This document shows, piece after piece, positions 12,236 to 24,100 of a DNA stretch of 64,000 nt (position 1 is its first letter; every line of letters starts with the position of its first letter). Source of the stretch: Obelidium mucronatum (lineage: Eukaryota; Chytridiomycota; Chytridiomycetes; Chytridiales; Chytriomycetaceae); contig JAIVFH010000068.1 of NCBI GenBank assembly GCA_025765595.1, positions 62,001 through 126,000 of the forward strand, written 5' to 3'. Position numbers and translations under genes: made by a program. The notes under the pieces are model-generated. The model saw only the letters and a list, made by a program, of their open reading frames with translations, had not been told where the DNA came from and searched no databases.

Positions 12236-13512
12236 TTGCGAATTTACTTTTTCTGTGCCGAGCCTTGTGTCAGACAAGATAAATACAACAGATGTCTGGA
12301 GCAACAGGACGATGGGCTAGACGCTTCCCATGATCTACGCATCTACATGCAGTGGGGTCTTATCTTCCCCACGTTCCTACTTGGTTTACTGACGAACGCT
12401 GTTGTGTTGCTTGTGTGTGTGCGGAACAAGATGCTTGTAAACAGGTTAGTTTTTCTTGCCATCGCAACCTACCAATGCTTCTCAATCAATTGTGCTATGT
12501 ATGTTACTAGAATTGACTGGATCAATGCTGTTCTGCTGCTCGTGTGCCTCTGTTGGTCCTTGTTTTCTGTCACTCAAATCCTCATATGGGGTGTACCGCT
12601 CACCAAACCTGCTGTCTTCAGGCAATTGGCAGCAGCAGGCACATCTTTGCCAATTGACCTTCTCATCGGTGTAAGTAATCAACCGCTTCTTATTTGCTTT
12701 CACGTTGCTTTTCCTCCAATTAAATTTCGTGCTATCTTCTAATCATGTGATGCGTAACGCTCTTAAAAAAATCAAATCTAATCGCGGGGTTTCATTGCAT
12801 GCTTTAGGCAAACGTTGTTCTGGCAATCGAACGTTACTGCATCTCTCTTGATATCCCATACAAACGGAGTTGGAAATGGTTTTTATCATCCATTTCCGTT
12901 TCAGCCGCCATCTTTTTCGCCATGATGTATTCCTTTATTACTAGTGTAAGTTTTTTTAACCAAGAACGCGAGGCCTTAGTTGTCTCAATTTTCTCATACC
13001 TTCGCCCGTTTTTTCTTGATAGCCTTGCACGAATGAAGTATTCCCGGACAAGAAACCACAGCTATACATTTGGCTCATATCAGCATCCGTCGGGTTTCTT
13101 GTTGGATTCACAAGCATTGTGTACTTTTACACAGTAACGCATCGATTTATTGCTGCAAAACTTGCATCGTCAGAAGACCACAATGTCGATACCCTTATGC
13201 ACCTCTTGCATCAAAAAGCGCTTCGAAACTCAATTGCAACTACAGCGAGCGTGCTGATATGTTATCCTCCCTGAGTCAATCGCGATGACTTTGCGAAGTA
13301 TGAGAATCCTGGATGAATCTTCTGCGTTGGGTGTAATTGTGATTTCAATATGCTTTTGGTTTATGGCGGGCACTGTATTGGTGACACCTGGGATCATTGT
13401 ATATTTCTCGCGGTCCTTGTCAAATGTAGTGCGTGCTTGGAGGGGGATGAAACCCTTTGGGGTGGAAGAGGAGGAAGAAATGTATTTGTATTATAGACGG
13501 CAACAATGTTGA
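12236..13512 (+). CDS. Rhodopsin-like 7TM receptor 2, one frameshift
   Basis: Exons: 12236-12444 (a start at 12347 is also possible), 12511-12670, 12808-12945 and 13023-13512, with intron positions and phases matching receptor 1. Motifs: LLTNAVVLLVCVRNK in TM1, WGVP after TM2, VVLAIERYCISLDIPY at the end of TM3, PCTNEVFPDKKPQLYIWL before TM5, HQKALRNSIATTASVL into TM6. At 13266-13267 one base too many turns the conserved CYLP into CYPP followed by a stop. The continuation TLRSMRILDESSALG and TM7 lie in the other frame. Exons total 997 nt, again one too many. Confidence 0.72.
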
Positions 13513-13639
13513 TAGATACCATTTTTGCCTGAATTGGGGCTTGGAAGGATTGTCCAATCTATAAATTTTCCGACATTCAAATGAACCAAACGACACCAAC
13601 AGGCTGCCGTGGACTGCTGGCGCCGATATTATAATCCAC

Positions 13640-14843
13640 ATGAAGTGGTTTATCAACCTGCCAACTTTTGCCTTTGGCATATTGATCAATGGCCTGCTCA
13701 TCTACGTTCTATTTCAAGGTCGACAGGGCTGGTCTTCTCAAGAGTCGGTTGGTGTTCCCGACCGCCTCAAAGCCCTTGCTTGAGAGGAGAGCGCTTTCTA
13801 ATCACTTAACTACTATATCTACTTTCACAGGATCCATAAGATCTATGCGTTCATGATCTGCGTCTGTTTTGCTTGGTCATCATTGAAACTGACCAAATAC
13901 GTTGTATGGGGTGTTCCAGAAAATAACAACAAAACCGAAGGATACAAGCAGTATGCTGCCATCGAAGCGAATATGCCAATATGTTTTATGATGGGAGTGA
14001 GTACAGTTTGTGAGAATTGAACTTCACTTGCCTAAAAAAAGTTAAAAAAACACAGGCCAATATACTGCTGGCGGCGGAACGGTACTGCATTCTCCGAGAA
14101 ATTCCATGGAATAGAAGTAAAAAGCTACACTTCGCCCTTCATATGTTCTCCTTTGTCATTTGTACAAACTTCCTTGTGGCTTTTGTGACAAGTGTGAGTT
14201 TTTCTGCCCCAGCGATTGGCCTACTTGACATATTCAACCCAACAGCCATGCTCTAATGAAGTATATCCCGACAAAAAGCTTCAGTTCTATTTATGGCTGG
14301 CAAGTGGTGGAGCAGGATTCCCTTGTGAGTGTTTCGGACTTCCTCGATTAAGCAACTAATGACAACCTATTTTTAGTCGGATTTCCACTTCTTATTTATT
14401 TTTACTGGTCTACATACCGGTACATTACTCGAAAATTGAAAACATCATTCGCCGATCATCACGTAGACACGCTTCGAATCCTGCTGCAGCGGAAAGCGCT
14501 TCGAAATAGCGTGTTGATGGCATCGGCTGTTCTATTTTGCTATATTCCTTTGTTTGCATTCTTGGGAATCCTTTCATCGAAACTGGTGGATCGAAATAGC
14601 TTCGCTGGCCGGATTATTCTGGAAACTTGTTTCGAAATTGTTTGTTTGGATGTTCTTATCACGCCGTGTTTGATTTTGTATTTCAGTGTGAGGTTTTACT
14701 TTTATTCCTTATTCATAGCAATAATTGCCTTTGTTTAGCAACCGATTGCAAGGAAAACACGGCAGTTATGGCAGAAGCAACAGCGGCATGATAGCGAAGA
14801 AGAAACAGAAGGAGAAGGAGAAGAATTGTGGGAAATGCGTTGA
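13640..14843 (+). CDS. Rhodopsin-like 7TM receptor 3, one frameshift near the 5' end
   Basis: Exons: 13640-13747, 13831-13996, 14056-14193, 14246-14324, 14377-14687 and 14739-14843. TM1 is KWFINLPTFAFGILINGLLI. After it the loop DRAGLLKSR, equivalent to RRRDLLHNR of receptor 1, is one base out of frame near 13717. From exon 2 on the frame is clean: VVWGVPENN, ANILLAAERYCILREIPW, PCSNEVYPDKKLQFYLWL, KTSFADHHVDTLRILLQRKA, FCYIP, LDVLITPCLILYF, then an acidic C-tail. It has two introns more than receptors 1 and 2 (inside TM5 and after TM7). Total 907 nt. Confidence 0.7.
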
Positions 14844-14902
14844 GCAAACAAAGTTCAGTTTGATTAAATAACTAATATTGCAGTAAATTAGATAGTCTCG
14901 AC

Positions 14903-15933
14903 ATGGAAAACTTCTACTGGACTTGTGCGGTTATGATCCCGTTATTTTGCATTGGTGTTCTAATGAATGGCTGCCTGCTCTTCGTGATCCTATCGAGGCA
15001 GAAGGAGCTGCTTGCAAATCGGTGAGGGCTCCCACCTCCGGCTATCTGCTTCCACCTTCTCCGTTCCTCACCCTTTGAATCATGACTCCGACTTAGAATC
15101 AACTACATCTATACTTCTCTTGTCGTAATATGCTTTGCTTGGTCGTGTGTTTCACTGGTAAAATATGGTGTTATGGGTATAGATCAAGGCGGGAAAGTCG
15201 TCACAGCTGTGGAGTTCCTTGGATTCATCAATCATGATCACGCTCTTAATTGGGGTAATTTCATCTCTGTCGATTGTGGTTTGCGTGTGTGTTCAAGTTG
15301 GTTCTTCTTGTACAGACAAATGTTCCTGCTTGCCCTCGAAAGATTCTGCATAGTCCGCGATATTCCAGATAATATATCTCTAAGTATTTGGCAGCAGCGG
15401 CAGGATTCACGTTGATCATCTTGATTCTGCTGATCTACAGCTTATGTGCCGCCAAGGCTACCACAGACGCTTATCCCGTCTTTCCTTCAACCGAATTTAC
15501 CATCTGGCTTTCTACAACATCTTTTGGAGCCGTCTGTGGCTTTGGCAGCATTATTTACCTGTACACTTCAACATATTTCTTGATAAAGCAAAAACTGGAA
15601 ACATCCTTCGCCGATTATAACGCTGGCGATTTGAATCTAATCCTCTCGCGAAAGATTCTCAAGAATAGTATCGTGATGACGGTTGCGGTGTTGGGCTGCC
15701 ACTTACCAAACTCGATTGTGATACCACTCGCTGGAGCACAGGTGGTTAGTGACTGGGTGCCTACTTCCATCGGCTATCTTTTTAGCGCTCTCGATAACTT
15801 GATAACACCTTTTCTGGTGGTTTACTTCTCGCAGCCTGTGCGGGATGTTATTATGGACTTGATTTGGAGACCGAAAGAAAAGGAGAATGTGGACGATGTG
15901 TATGATTGGGAGAGAGATACTCAAAGCATTTAA
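14903..15933 (+). pseudogene. Rhodopsin-like 7TM receptor 4, three frameshifts
   Basis: Exons: 14903-15021, 15097-15254 and 15316-15933. TM1 is MENFYWTCAVMIPLFCIGVL. The frame breaks near 15220 (before the conserved IMITLLIG, one extra base), near 15327 (before LLALERFCIVRDIP, one extra base) and near 15378 (before KYLAAAAGFTL, one base missing). The rest, with TM4-TM7, is open: KLETSFADYNAG, RKILKNSIVMTVAVLGCHLP, LDNLITPFLVVYF. The intron between TM4 and TM5 seen in receptors 1-3 is absent. It is called a pseudogene because three shifts are unlikely to be tolerated, but consensus errors would look the same. Confidence 0.6.
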
Positions 15934-16090
15934 GTAAATAGTAAGGAAATTAAGCATATACAATGGCTGCAGTTCGCTGAGTCCCTTTTACTATGATCGA
16001 CTGCTGGCTTTGTGAGCGGGCAGCAATTTTTCTTACGGCTTGACCAATTATTGTACCATTTTTTGTTGGCAAAACCGAGACATCGATACA

Positions 16091-17417
16091 ATGGGATACG
16101 AAGAGGGATCGGTTGCCGTTCTGGATCGAATACGCTGGCGTAATGGGTCTGCACTTAATTGGCGCTGTATTGGTAAGTGTGTCGTCAACAGCAATCTATC
16201 ATCTATGCCGCTTCAAGCGGGGTAGATCCAAACGTTTTCTTTCGCTATTCCAATATGAATAACTCGGTCTCTTGTTTTCAGAACGGATTCATTGCCCTGC
16301 TTTATATCTTTGGTGGCAGGCATATGCTCGCAGACCGGATTGACAAGGTCGGTCACCCCCTCAATTAAAATCCCCTTCAACAAAACCCAACCAACCAATC
16401 CTCACATACATACATACATTAGATCGTTTTGGGTCTGTTAGTTATCTGCTGTTTGTGGAGTATTGCCACAAATGCCCGACTATTCGTGGACTTGAGTTAT
16501 CCGGATGCATCAGTGGGTTCCATCACTGGTGCAACGTCGTCAATTGTCATTACGCTTCTAGTCGGGGTACGTTCATTGCAAAAATTATGTGAATGCTATT
16601 ATTGAGATCATATTTGGCCAGGCTAATGTCCTGTTGGCAATGGAGCGTTATTTTATAAGCCGGGGGACATCACCAAGTGCAAGTGCCAAATACCACATTG
16701 CATCAATGTCTTTTTCATCTCTTCTCTGCGCTGTAATAATTGGTGTATTTGCTACATCAGTGAGTCCAGCACATTTTTTTTTTGGTTGTTGTTTTTCAGG
16801 TGTGTAATTGAATTGACACTCCCAGCCAAGTAAAGGAGGAACATGGCCAGACGATCGCCCACAGTATTTCATTTGGCTTGGCTCAGTTTTGACTGGATTT
16901 TCTGTCGCCTCCGTCATTATAGTGTATTCCTACACGTCGACATTTTTCTTTTTGAAGTCTCAGCTGGAACTTGCGATGGCGAACCAGCGCGTTGACAAGT
17001 GGAGAACTGTAATGCAAAGGAGACTGCTTATTAATTCTATTATGATGAGCGCGTATGTTTTCGGCAGTTTTAATCAACACTTGACTGAAAAAAAAAACAC
17101 CAACCAACTCTCCACAAAGATCTCTTGTTGTCTTGTACACCCCTCAAATCTGCTCTTTTGCGATATTTGGCGCCAAGGTTTTATCTCCAAGCTCTCCGGA
17201 TGGTCTTCTCCTCAGTTCCGTATCCTTTTTCTTTTTGACGCTTGATGTGAGTTGTTTGTTAAGCGTGCTTTTTGTCCGGCTATTTTTTTTAAAACTTTGG
17301 AAAAAGGTTGTGGCGACTCCTCTGCTGATTCTGTACTTTTTGAATCCGGTAACTCGGTACAGAACTGGTCGATCTTATCCAGAGGAAGAGACCGAATCGG
17401 AATCCTCAGATCGCTGA
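16091..17417 (+). CDS. Rhodopsin-like 7TM receptor 5, one frameshift
   Basis: Exons: 16091-16172, 16282-16347, 16423-16566, 16622-16759, 16826-17052, 17120-17246 and 17307-17417. It belongs to a second subfamily with receptor 6: same seven exons, and every exon after the second matches in position and phase. Motifs: GGRHMLADRIDK, ANVLLAMERYFISRG, KGGTWPDDRPQYFIWLGSVL, VDKWRTVMQRRLLINSIMMS, YTPQICSFAIFGAKVLSP, VVATPLLILYFLNPV. In exon 1 one extra base near 16129 separates MGYEEGSVA from FWIEYAGVMGLHLIGAVL. The exon total of 895 nt is one too many. Confidence 0.75.
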
Positions 17418-17716
17418 TTTCCTTCAATTATTTTCGTTTTTTTGTGAACATAAACCAGTAAATATATACCTCTCCCTTTTTTTTTTTTTTTACCTTCGGT
17501 TTGTTTGATCTTTAAAAATAACACAAACTTCCAAACTTGTAGATATTGTCGATGGGGTTTTTTTATTCAGCTTTTAGAGCAATCCTTGCCTTAATTATTT
17601 GGCCTCAATATGTAATATTTATTCAATCGTGGTGAATTTCCCAATTTGGGCTTTTGTGGGCTTGTACCCTTTTTTTCTCCTGTTCCTTTGATTAGAATCA
17701 ACAAAAAAAAGTCAAG

Positions 17717-19067
17717 ATGCTGATGGCAGAGGGAACCACACCCTTCTGGATAGAGTATGTCGGAGTAATGTGTGTCCACTTGGTTGGCGCTGTCATGGTA
17801 AGCTATAATCTGGTTCGGGGAGGGACCAAACCACTATGTCGGCAGTGGCTTCACCCTCGATTGCACAAGGCATAATCAGTGGTTGATATTTATGATCTCT
17901 TCAGAATGGTTTCTTGATAGTGCTCTACCTGTTTGGAGGGAAACACATGTTGGCAGATCGGATTGACAAGGTTTGCCAAATGGCATTTGGGTTATCTACT
18001 CTGACAGTGCGTCTGACATCTCCAATTTCCCTTCTCCCGCAGATTGTTCTTGCCTTGTTGGTTGTTTGCTGCCTCTGGAGTGTCATCACAAATATCCGTC
18101 TCTTTGTTGAGCTGAGTCATCCGGATTTGGCCTATTTAGGGCCTGTGACGGGAGCAACATCGTCTCTGGTTATCACACTGCTGATTGGAGTATGTTTGGT
18201 CTTTTTTTTTTTTTGAAATGTCGATTTGATGCTCAGTTGTCTTCTTTCTTGTACAGATCAATGCGCTTTTGGCATTAGAGCGTTATTTTATCAGTCGAGG
18301 TACTGAGCAACACGTCAGTGCCAAATATCATATTGCATCAATGTCGTTCTCTGGAACGATTTGCCTTATTGTATTGGGAGTTTTTGTGACTTCAGTAAGC
18401 GCTCGATTTTTTTTTTGACTCATGTCCGCATCTTTGTTTTAACAACGAGTACCTTCAGCCAAGTGCGGGTGGTACATGGCCTGATGCCCGACCGCAATAC
18501 TTTATTTGGCTTGCCACAGTTTTAACTGGATTTTCTGTCGCCTCCGTTGTCATCGTCTATTCTTACGCTTCCACATTCTTTTTCCTGGCTGCACAACTGA
18601 AACAAGCAATGTCGACCCAACGAGTTGATAAGTGGAGAACTGTTATGCAAAGGCGATTGCTGGTCAACTCCATTATTATGAGTGTGTAAGTCGCAGCTAC
18701 GGTTCTTTTTTTTTTAGAGTACGCGTGGTGCTAAAAAAAAAAAAATTTCCAACGTTTATAGATCCCTTCTATTTTTTTATTCGCCACAAATTGCGTGTTT
18801 CATTGTCTTTGGTGCTAAAATTTTGTCTCCTACGTCTCCGGAGGGTCTCACGCTTACAGCGTGGGCTTTCCTTATCTTGGCCTTGGATGTGAGTGAATTC
18901 CATTCAAAACCCAAACAGATTGGTTTTAAACGTTCGCTTTTTTTGGGGGGGTATAGGTTATTGCAAGTCCTGCCTTGATTATGTATTTCCTCAATCCAAT
19001 CAAAAGATATCGAACAGGATCATCATCTGATTCAGACGATGAATTAGAACTCGACGATGATTACTAG
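17717..19067 (+). CDS. Rhodopsin-like 7TM receptor 6, intact
   Basis: The seven exons 17717-17797, 17905-17970, 18043-18189, 18257-18394, 18459-18685, 18762-18888 and 18957-19067 join in frame to 298 residues. The helices can be followed: TM1 VMCVHLVGAVMNGFLIVLYLF, TM2 IVLALLVVCCLWSVITNI, TM3 TSSLVITLLIGINALLALERY, TM4 SFSGTICLIVLGVFVTS, TM5 WLATVLTGFSVASVVIV, TM6 RRLLVNSIIMSV, TM7 LALDVIASPALIMYFLNP. The E-R-Y triplet ends TM3, and P..LIMYF replaces NPxxY. The tail is acidic (SDSDDELELDDD). This is the best reference copy for the array. The family assignment rests on motif positions, not on a search. Confidence 0.82.
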
Positions 19068-19225
19068 AGCCGTCTTCTCGCTTTCTTCCCTTTTTTTTTT
19101 TTTGTTTATCCCTTTTCCCAAATTTTGTTGTGTATGTATATCCTGTCAAAAGTAGAATTTAAAAAAAGTTGTTTTCATACCTGTGGGCTTGTGCTTAAAA
19201 AAAAACACAAAAAAGCTTTCGTCAA

Positions 19226-20249
19226 ATGAAAGATCCCGTGACACCATCAAACACGCCTTCCTTCTACCTTCAATATGCGCTCACATTGCCTACCTTCCTG
19301 CTCGGCATCTGCCTAAACCTGTGGACTCTTTTCAAGATCTTTTCCAACCGACAAGAGTTATCTGACACAATCGATTACATTGTCACTGCATTAATTGCCG
19401 TCTGTCTGCTATGGTCCCTCAGTTGTGTTTCTCGTATGATTGCTCTGCTTTTCGTGGGAGCAACTGTATTCATGAATACTGCTGCGACTTTGGAGATCAA
19501 CATTGTCATTACACTGTTGCTTGGGATCCAGAGTTTACTCGCTCTTGAACGATTCTTTATTGTACGGCAAGAGATTCCAAAGTCGACTGTATCTGCAACG
19601 TTGTCGGCTTCCATGGCATTCACTGGATGTATTGTTGTTATCTTTGTTGCCATCTTTCTACTACATCGGTATTTGAAATTTATCTTGTTGAGATCTGTAA
19701 CACGCCTTTTTTAACTTTTTTTTTTGGCGGTACATTAGTCCTCGGAACGTGGAATATGGCCAGATGATTCGGTACAGTTCTGGATCTGGGTGGTTGTAGT
19801 CTCAGTTGGCTTCATTGTTGCATTGACTGTTGTATTGTTTTGCTATTACTCAACGTATAATCATATTCGAAAGTCCCTTAAAGCTGCCATGAATCACCAC
19901 GGCGAAACTTTGAGGATATTGCTGGTGAGTGAAGATAACGCAAAATTTTTTTTTTACTGTTCAAGCATGGTTCAAGCAACTCTTTTATTTCCAGGAAAGA
20001 CGTGTTTTGGTGAACTGCTTGATGATGTCTGCATCCGTGATTGTCTGCTATGTACCCCAGATTATATATTTTACTCTACTTGGATTCAACGTTTTTGGTC
20101 AAAACCAAGGATTAGAAAACTGGATGTTTGCACTTCAACTTCAGTTTGTTGCCTTTGACCCAGTGTTGGCGCCTCTTCTCGTCATGTGTTTTATGAAACC
20201 GTCGACGGGTGACAGGCGGGATTCACGGGAATGTCTAGACATTGACTGA
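19226..20249 (+). CDS. Rhodopsin-like 7TM receptor 7, intact
   Basis: Three exons (19226-19696, 19739-19924, 19995-20249) join to 303 residues. The first exon covers TM1-TM4 without the introns of the other copies, while the intron between TM4 and TM5 is kept at the same place and phase. Motifs: LTLPTFLLGICLNLWTLFKI, TALIAVCLLWSLSCVSRM, LLALERFFIVRQEIP, GIWPDDSVQFWIWVVV, RRVLVNCLMMSASVIVCYVP, FVAFDPVLAPLLVMCF. It is the most diverged member and ends the array. About 100 bases downstream the thioesterase gene converges on it. Confidence 0.8.
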
Positions 20250-20344
20250 TATAGTATTCCATTCATTTTTGTATATAAACATTTTTCGCGCATCAGAATA
20301 AATAAGAGCACGTTCATTCTTTTCCTTCGTAGTTTGTTGCTTGT

Positions 20345-20851
20345 TCAGCCGTTGCAATCGCATGCCGCAACTTCCTGTGGGACATTCGCCTTTTGCTTCA
20401 CAACATGATCAAAGGTGGCAATAACGGCTTCTCCTGTGGCTGCAACAAGACCAGTCTTTTCGGACACTGCAATATATTCTTGAATGATCCTGTTTGATTG
20501 AAGCTCTTTGGTCCTGGCTCCCAGCACTAAGACATCAGGGTATTGGGGCATCTCAAGAACAGTGATGCTGGCGTTTCGCAGAATTCGTCCTATTCCTTTG
20601 CCGCGAATAAATCCATTGTGTACTGAGGGGGAAATTTGGGGACCCACTAGCTTTTGGTGGGGGTTTAAAACCAAGACGATTGGTTAAAGGGTAGGAGATG
20701 GATTATCCGCCTGTGTCCATGGTACCTTCTCAAAGTACTCCAATCTGGCCGTTTCAAACATTCGATACACTGCAATATGGCTCAGCTGTCCAGTGGCATC
20801 CTGGTCGCCCCACTGGATGGGGAGTCGCACTCGGAGGGGGAAACGGTGCAT
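20345..20851 (-). CDS. Hotdog-fold acyl-CoA thioesterase
   Basis: Likely a small 4HBT/YbgC-type thioesterase that hydrolyses an acyl-CoA. Start at 20851 (MHRFPLRVRLPIQWGDQDA). The motif WGDQDATGQLSHIAVYRMFETAR is the family signature (WGDxDxxGHVxNxxYxRYxExAR), with the catalytic Asp present and Ser where His is more common. A short intron (donor GTACCA after EYFEK, acceptor AAAAG near 20654) joins it to LVGPQISPSV and the second half, IGRILRNASITVLEMPQYPD, EYIAVSEKTGLVAATGEAVIATFDH. If unspliced, the frame meets an in-frame stop. The substrate is unknown. More upstream coding sequence is possible. Confidence 0.75.
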
Positions 20852-21141
20852 AAGGGAGTTTTTAATATTAAATATACCACCACACATCAATAAACGTAGG
20901 TGCATACATTCTGGCATCTGTATAGCCAAATTGGTTATGTGAATAAAATCACGTGAATTTTTAAAACAATGGGGTTTTTGTTGGTTTGATTGTCGTCTTA
21001 AAATAGAGTGCAACCAGTGTTGTCTCCCATTCTTCTTGCCCTTTTGTTCAACGAGGGACACTGTTGTTTTGATCACATACAAAGGGATACAAGCTCATTT
21101 TGCCTCCTCGTTGAGATTGTGCAATCGTCGCGTCAGCCGTA

Positions 21142-24100
21142 GTGATGCTCAAAAAAAAGGGAAATTCGACATCACAATCGCAGCAAAAGCAGCAGCAGCA
21201 ACCGAACGCAGATGCGATACTCCCAGCACTTCCATCAACAGAATCCGAACCCAGTATCAAATCTGTTGGCGCGTCAATATCTACGTCATCAGTAAAAGCA
21301 CAACAGGCAATATTGATAAAGCCAATTGATCTTGAAGAATCGCAGGAGTCACTTCATGCCAGTAATTAGCCCAGCCTTTATCTTGTAGTTTATCGTTTTG
21401 CGCCAGCTGCTGACGCGATTGTTTTAGGCCGCGCGTCTGAAGTAATCACCAAACGCATTGAGCGCAATCCGAATTCGCGAAGAGAGGCGCAGTCCGCGCC
21501 CGACGACGCCTGCAGCGGGCGGCATCCAGCGCGTCGAGCGGCGCGTGTCGAACTTCCGCCACGCCGCCGTCAGCGTCGTGCCCGTCGCGGACGTGCTGAC
21601 GGAAGTCCGCACGGCGTCCAAAGTGCGCTTCGACTTGGCGCCGCCCGCGATCGCGAACGGAAGACGCCGCCGCCGCGTCGAAACCCGCAGGCGACGCCGC
21701 ACCCGCGGGCATCCTGCGGAAGCAAAATGCGGGGAAAAGTGTCCTCCTTCATCGAATCACGAACAGCAAAACATGGCGGATACTCCCCATGTTGCTTCAA
21801 AAGATCCCGTTCCGGACTCGTCTCCAATTCCCACGTCAAAACCAGGAATCAAAAAAATACATCTGCAAAATCAAATACAAAAGAAAAGAGCCCCGTCGCC
21901 GAAACTAGCAGCATCAGACATTCAAGGTATCCTCGAAAGAACCCCCAATTTTTTGTTCTGAATCTTTTCGTTTATTCAAATCGTATTACAGAGAGTCCAC
22001 CACAGCCAAGCAGAATACCGAGACGATCATTAACAGAGCCTCCAAAAGAATCATCCAACACTGACGGAAGCTGTTCCAGCGCCGCCTCCAAAACCAGCGA
22101 TATTAGACTCCAAATCCAAAGATAAACATCAAAGAAGCCAAGCTCTGCGGCTACTGTCGGTGCTTCAAAAGCAAAAGCCGAAGAGAAACCACCACCACCA
22201 CCAGAAAAGTCAACTTCAGTAGCGGTGACAACACCTGCTACAACATCAACAACCGAAACCTTGCTCCAGCCTCAGCCGCACCAGAAAAAAGAATCTCAGA
22301 TCTCCCTGGTCAAAGAACATTCAAGTAGTAGTTTGGTTAGCATATCAAAGAAGAAGTTGATTGCTATCGACAAGCCATCGCCTGCTTCTGATTCCAAAAA
22401 AGGAGTGGGTGGTGGCAGCAGTGGCGGAACCGATAAATCAGTTAATAAGAAACAGCCATCGCAAGCGAACATCTGATAGCGATGGCTCGACAACAGGAAA
22501 TGATAATACGAGCAAAAGCACTTAGCAGTAGTACAAAAGAAACGCCAGTGGAACCAACATCACCAACAAAAACTACGGAAAGCAAAGCCAAAGCCGCGGG
22601 TAGCGGACCGACCCCAAAAAAGGGAGCTGCTGCAGAGAAGTCAACAAATCCTCCGAAACCGGAAACGCCTATCCAAAAACCTTCCAGGAAAGCAGAAAAT
22701 GGACACTGGAAACGTAGAAGTGAATGCGGTTCCGCAGAAATCAAACCCAGTTGAAACTAGTGTTGCCAAAACTGAAAAAGCAGGGAAATCCAAAGAAGAT
22801 TCCCCGAATCCTCCAGTAAAAGTGTTGAAGAATGAGGCCCAATCGAAATCAGCAGTCGCCGCGACGAAAACTTCATCAAAACTGGTGATCTAAGGAAGAT
22901 GTGAAGGACAGCCGCTTGGATTCAAAGGCAGATTTAGTAAGCAAGTCAAAGAGGTCACTGAGTGTGCCGCCCCCTACGTCATCTCAGCAAACAGCCTTGA
23001 ACACTGCCAAAAATGGAGAAATCGCAGCTGAAATCACAAAAGAAACGAAACAGAAACCATCAGAGAAAAGCAAACCTGTTCCGACAATACAGCAACAAAA
23101 AGGAATCGAACCAAAGCCGAAACCAGGACCTACTACTGAAAGCAAAACCTCCAAAGCAACAAAAGAGCCGATACTTGCTTCAAGCCCATCAGCAGCAGCA
23201 GCAGCGGTTGGCCAGAAAAGACAGAAATCTGCTTCAGAACCCCCAGTTCAAAAACCAGGGAAACTTTCGAAACTGTCGCCATCAGATGGAAAAGTTGCCT
23301 CGATTGATGAGGCTCGATCATCAAAACAGAACTTGGCTGCTCCGCCACCAGTAAAACTCGCGAAATCTTCAACTATTTCCAAATCGGCTTTGGCGGCATC
23401 CAACAGTACACTTGCCGATTCGAGTAGATCATCCATCGTCAAATCGCTTGAACAGGATACGCAGCTGAAAAATGCATCTAAAATCAGTTCTTCACAGAAT
23501 CAATAATGGATCTCAAGACACGTTATCAAAATCCAAGGCTTCTTTGAATGATTCAGATGATAAACCCATCGAAAAAGCAAAGTCTCGGTCCAAAGCAGAC
23601 CTTGCAGCTGCGTCGAAAGCATCCAAATCTCGATCCACATCAGAGAAACCACCTGCAGAATTGAAACCCAAGACAGCTGAAATGCAACAGCGAGAGAAAG
23701 CAAAGAACCAGCGAGCCATCTCCGGATACAGTTGTTGACGGGAGTAATTCCCGCCTTCAAAGAAACCTCAGATTGCGGGCCAAGCTCAAACTGGATGTGG
23801 ATGGTTGCTTCGCAATGGGTCTTTGTGCACCTGTGGAGGAAGATTTGTCGCCCCCGACGAACTTACCTGAAGAATTGGAAGAATCTAAAAACAGCTCCTG
23901 AGACTTCTTTGATTGAGCTCGAGCAAGTGCCGAAAGTAATCCCAGGTATCCCGTGTCCATTGCCATTGAAGCGACACCCCTCTGCACGAAGAACTGTGAT
24001 GAAAACGATAGGTTACCCAGCTACGGGATGGACTCCCATTGACTCAAAAGAGCCGGAAACTGTTGAAGAAGTGAAGCAATACCGATTTCGGAGGGCGAAA

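Noticed and set aside
13739..13830. Possible tRNA gene
   Set aside because: No T-loop GTTCRA box and no cloverleaf; it is the first intron of receptor 3.
20654..20729. In-frame stop splitting the thioesterase
   Set aside because: A GT..AG intron joins EYFEK to LVGPQ and removes the stop.
21424..21712. Minus-strand frames across the GC-rich island
   Set aside because: GC-rich DNA leaves all six frames open; no motif or start context supports the minus strand.
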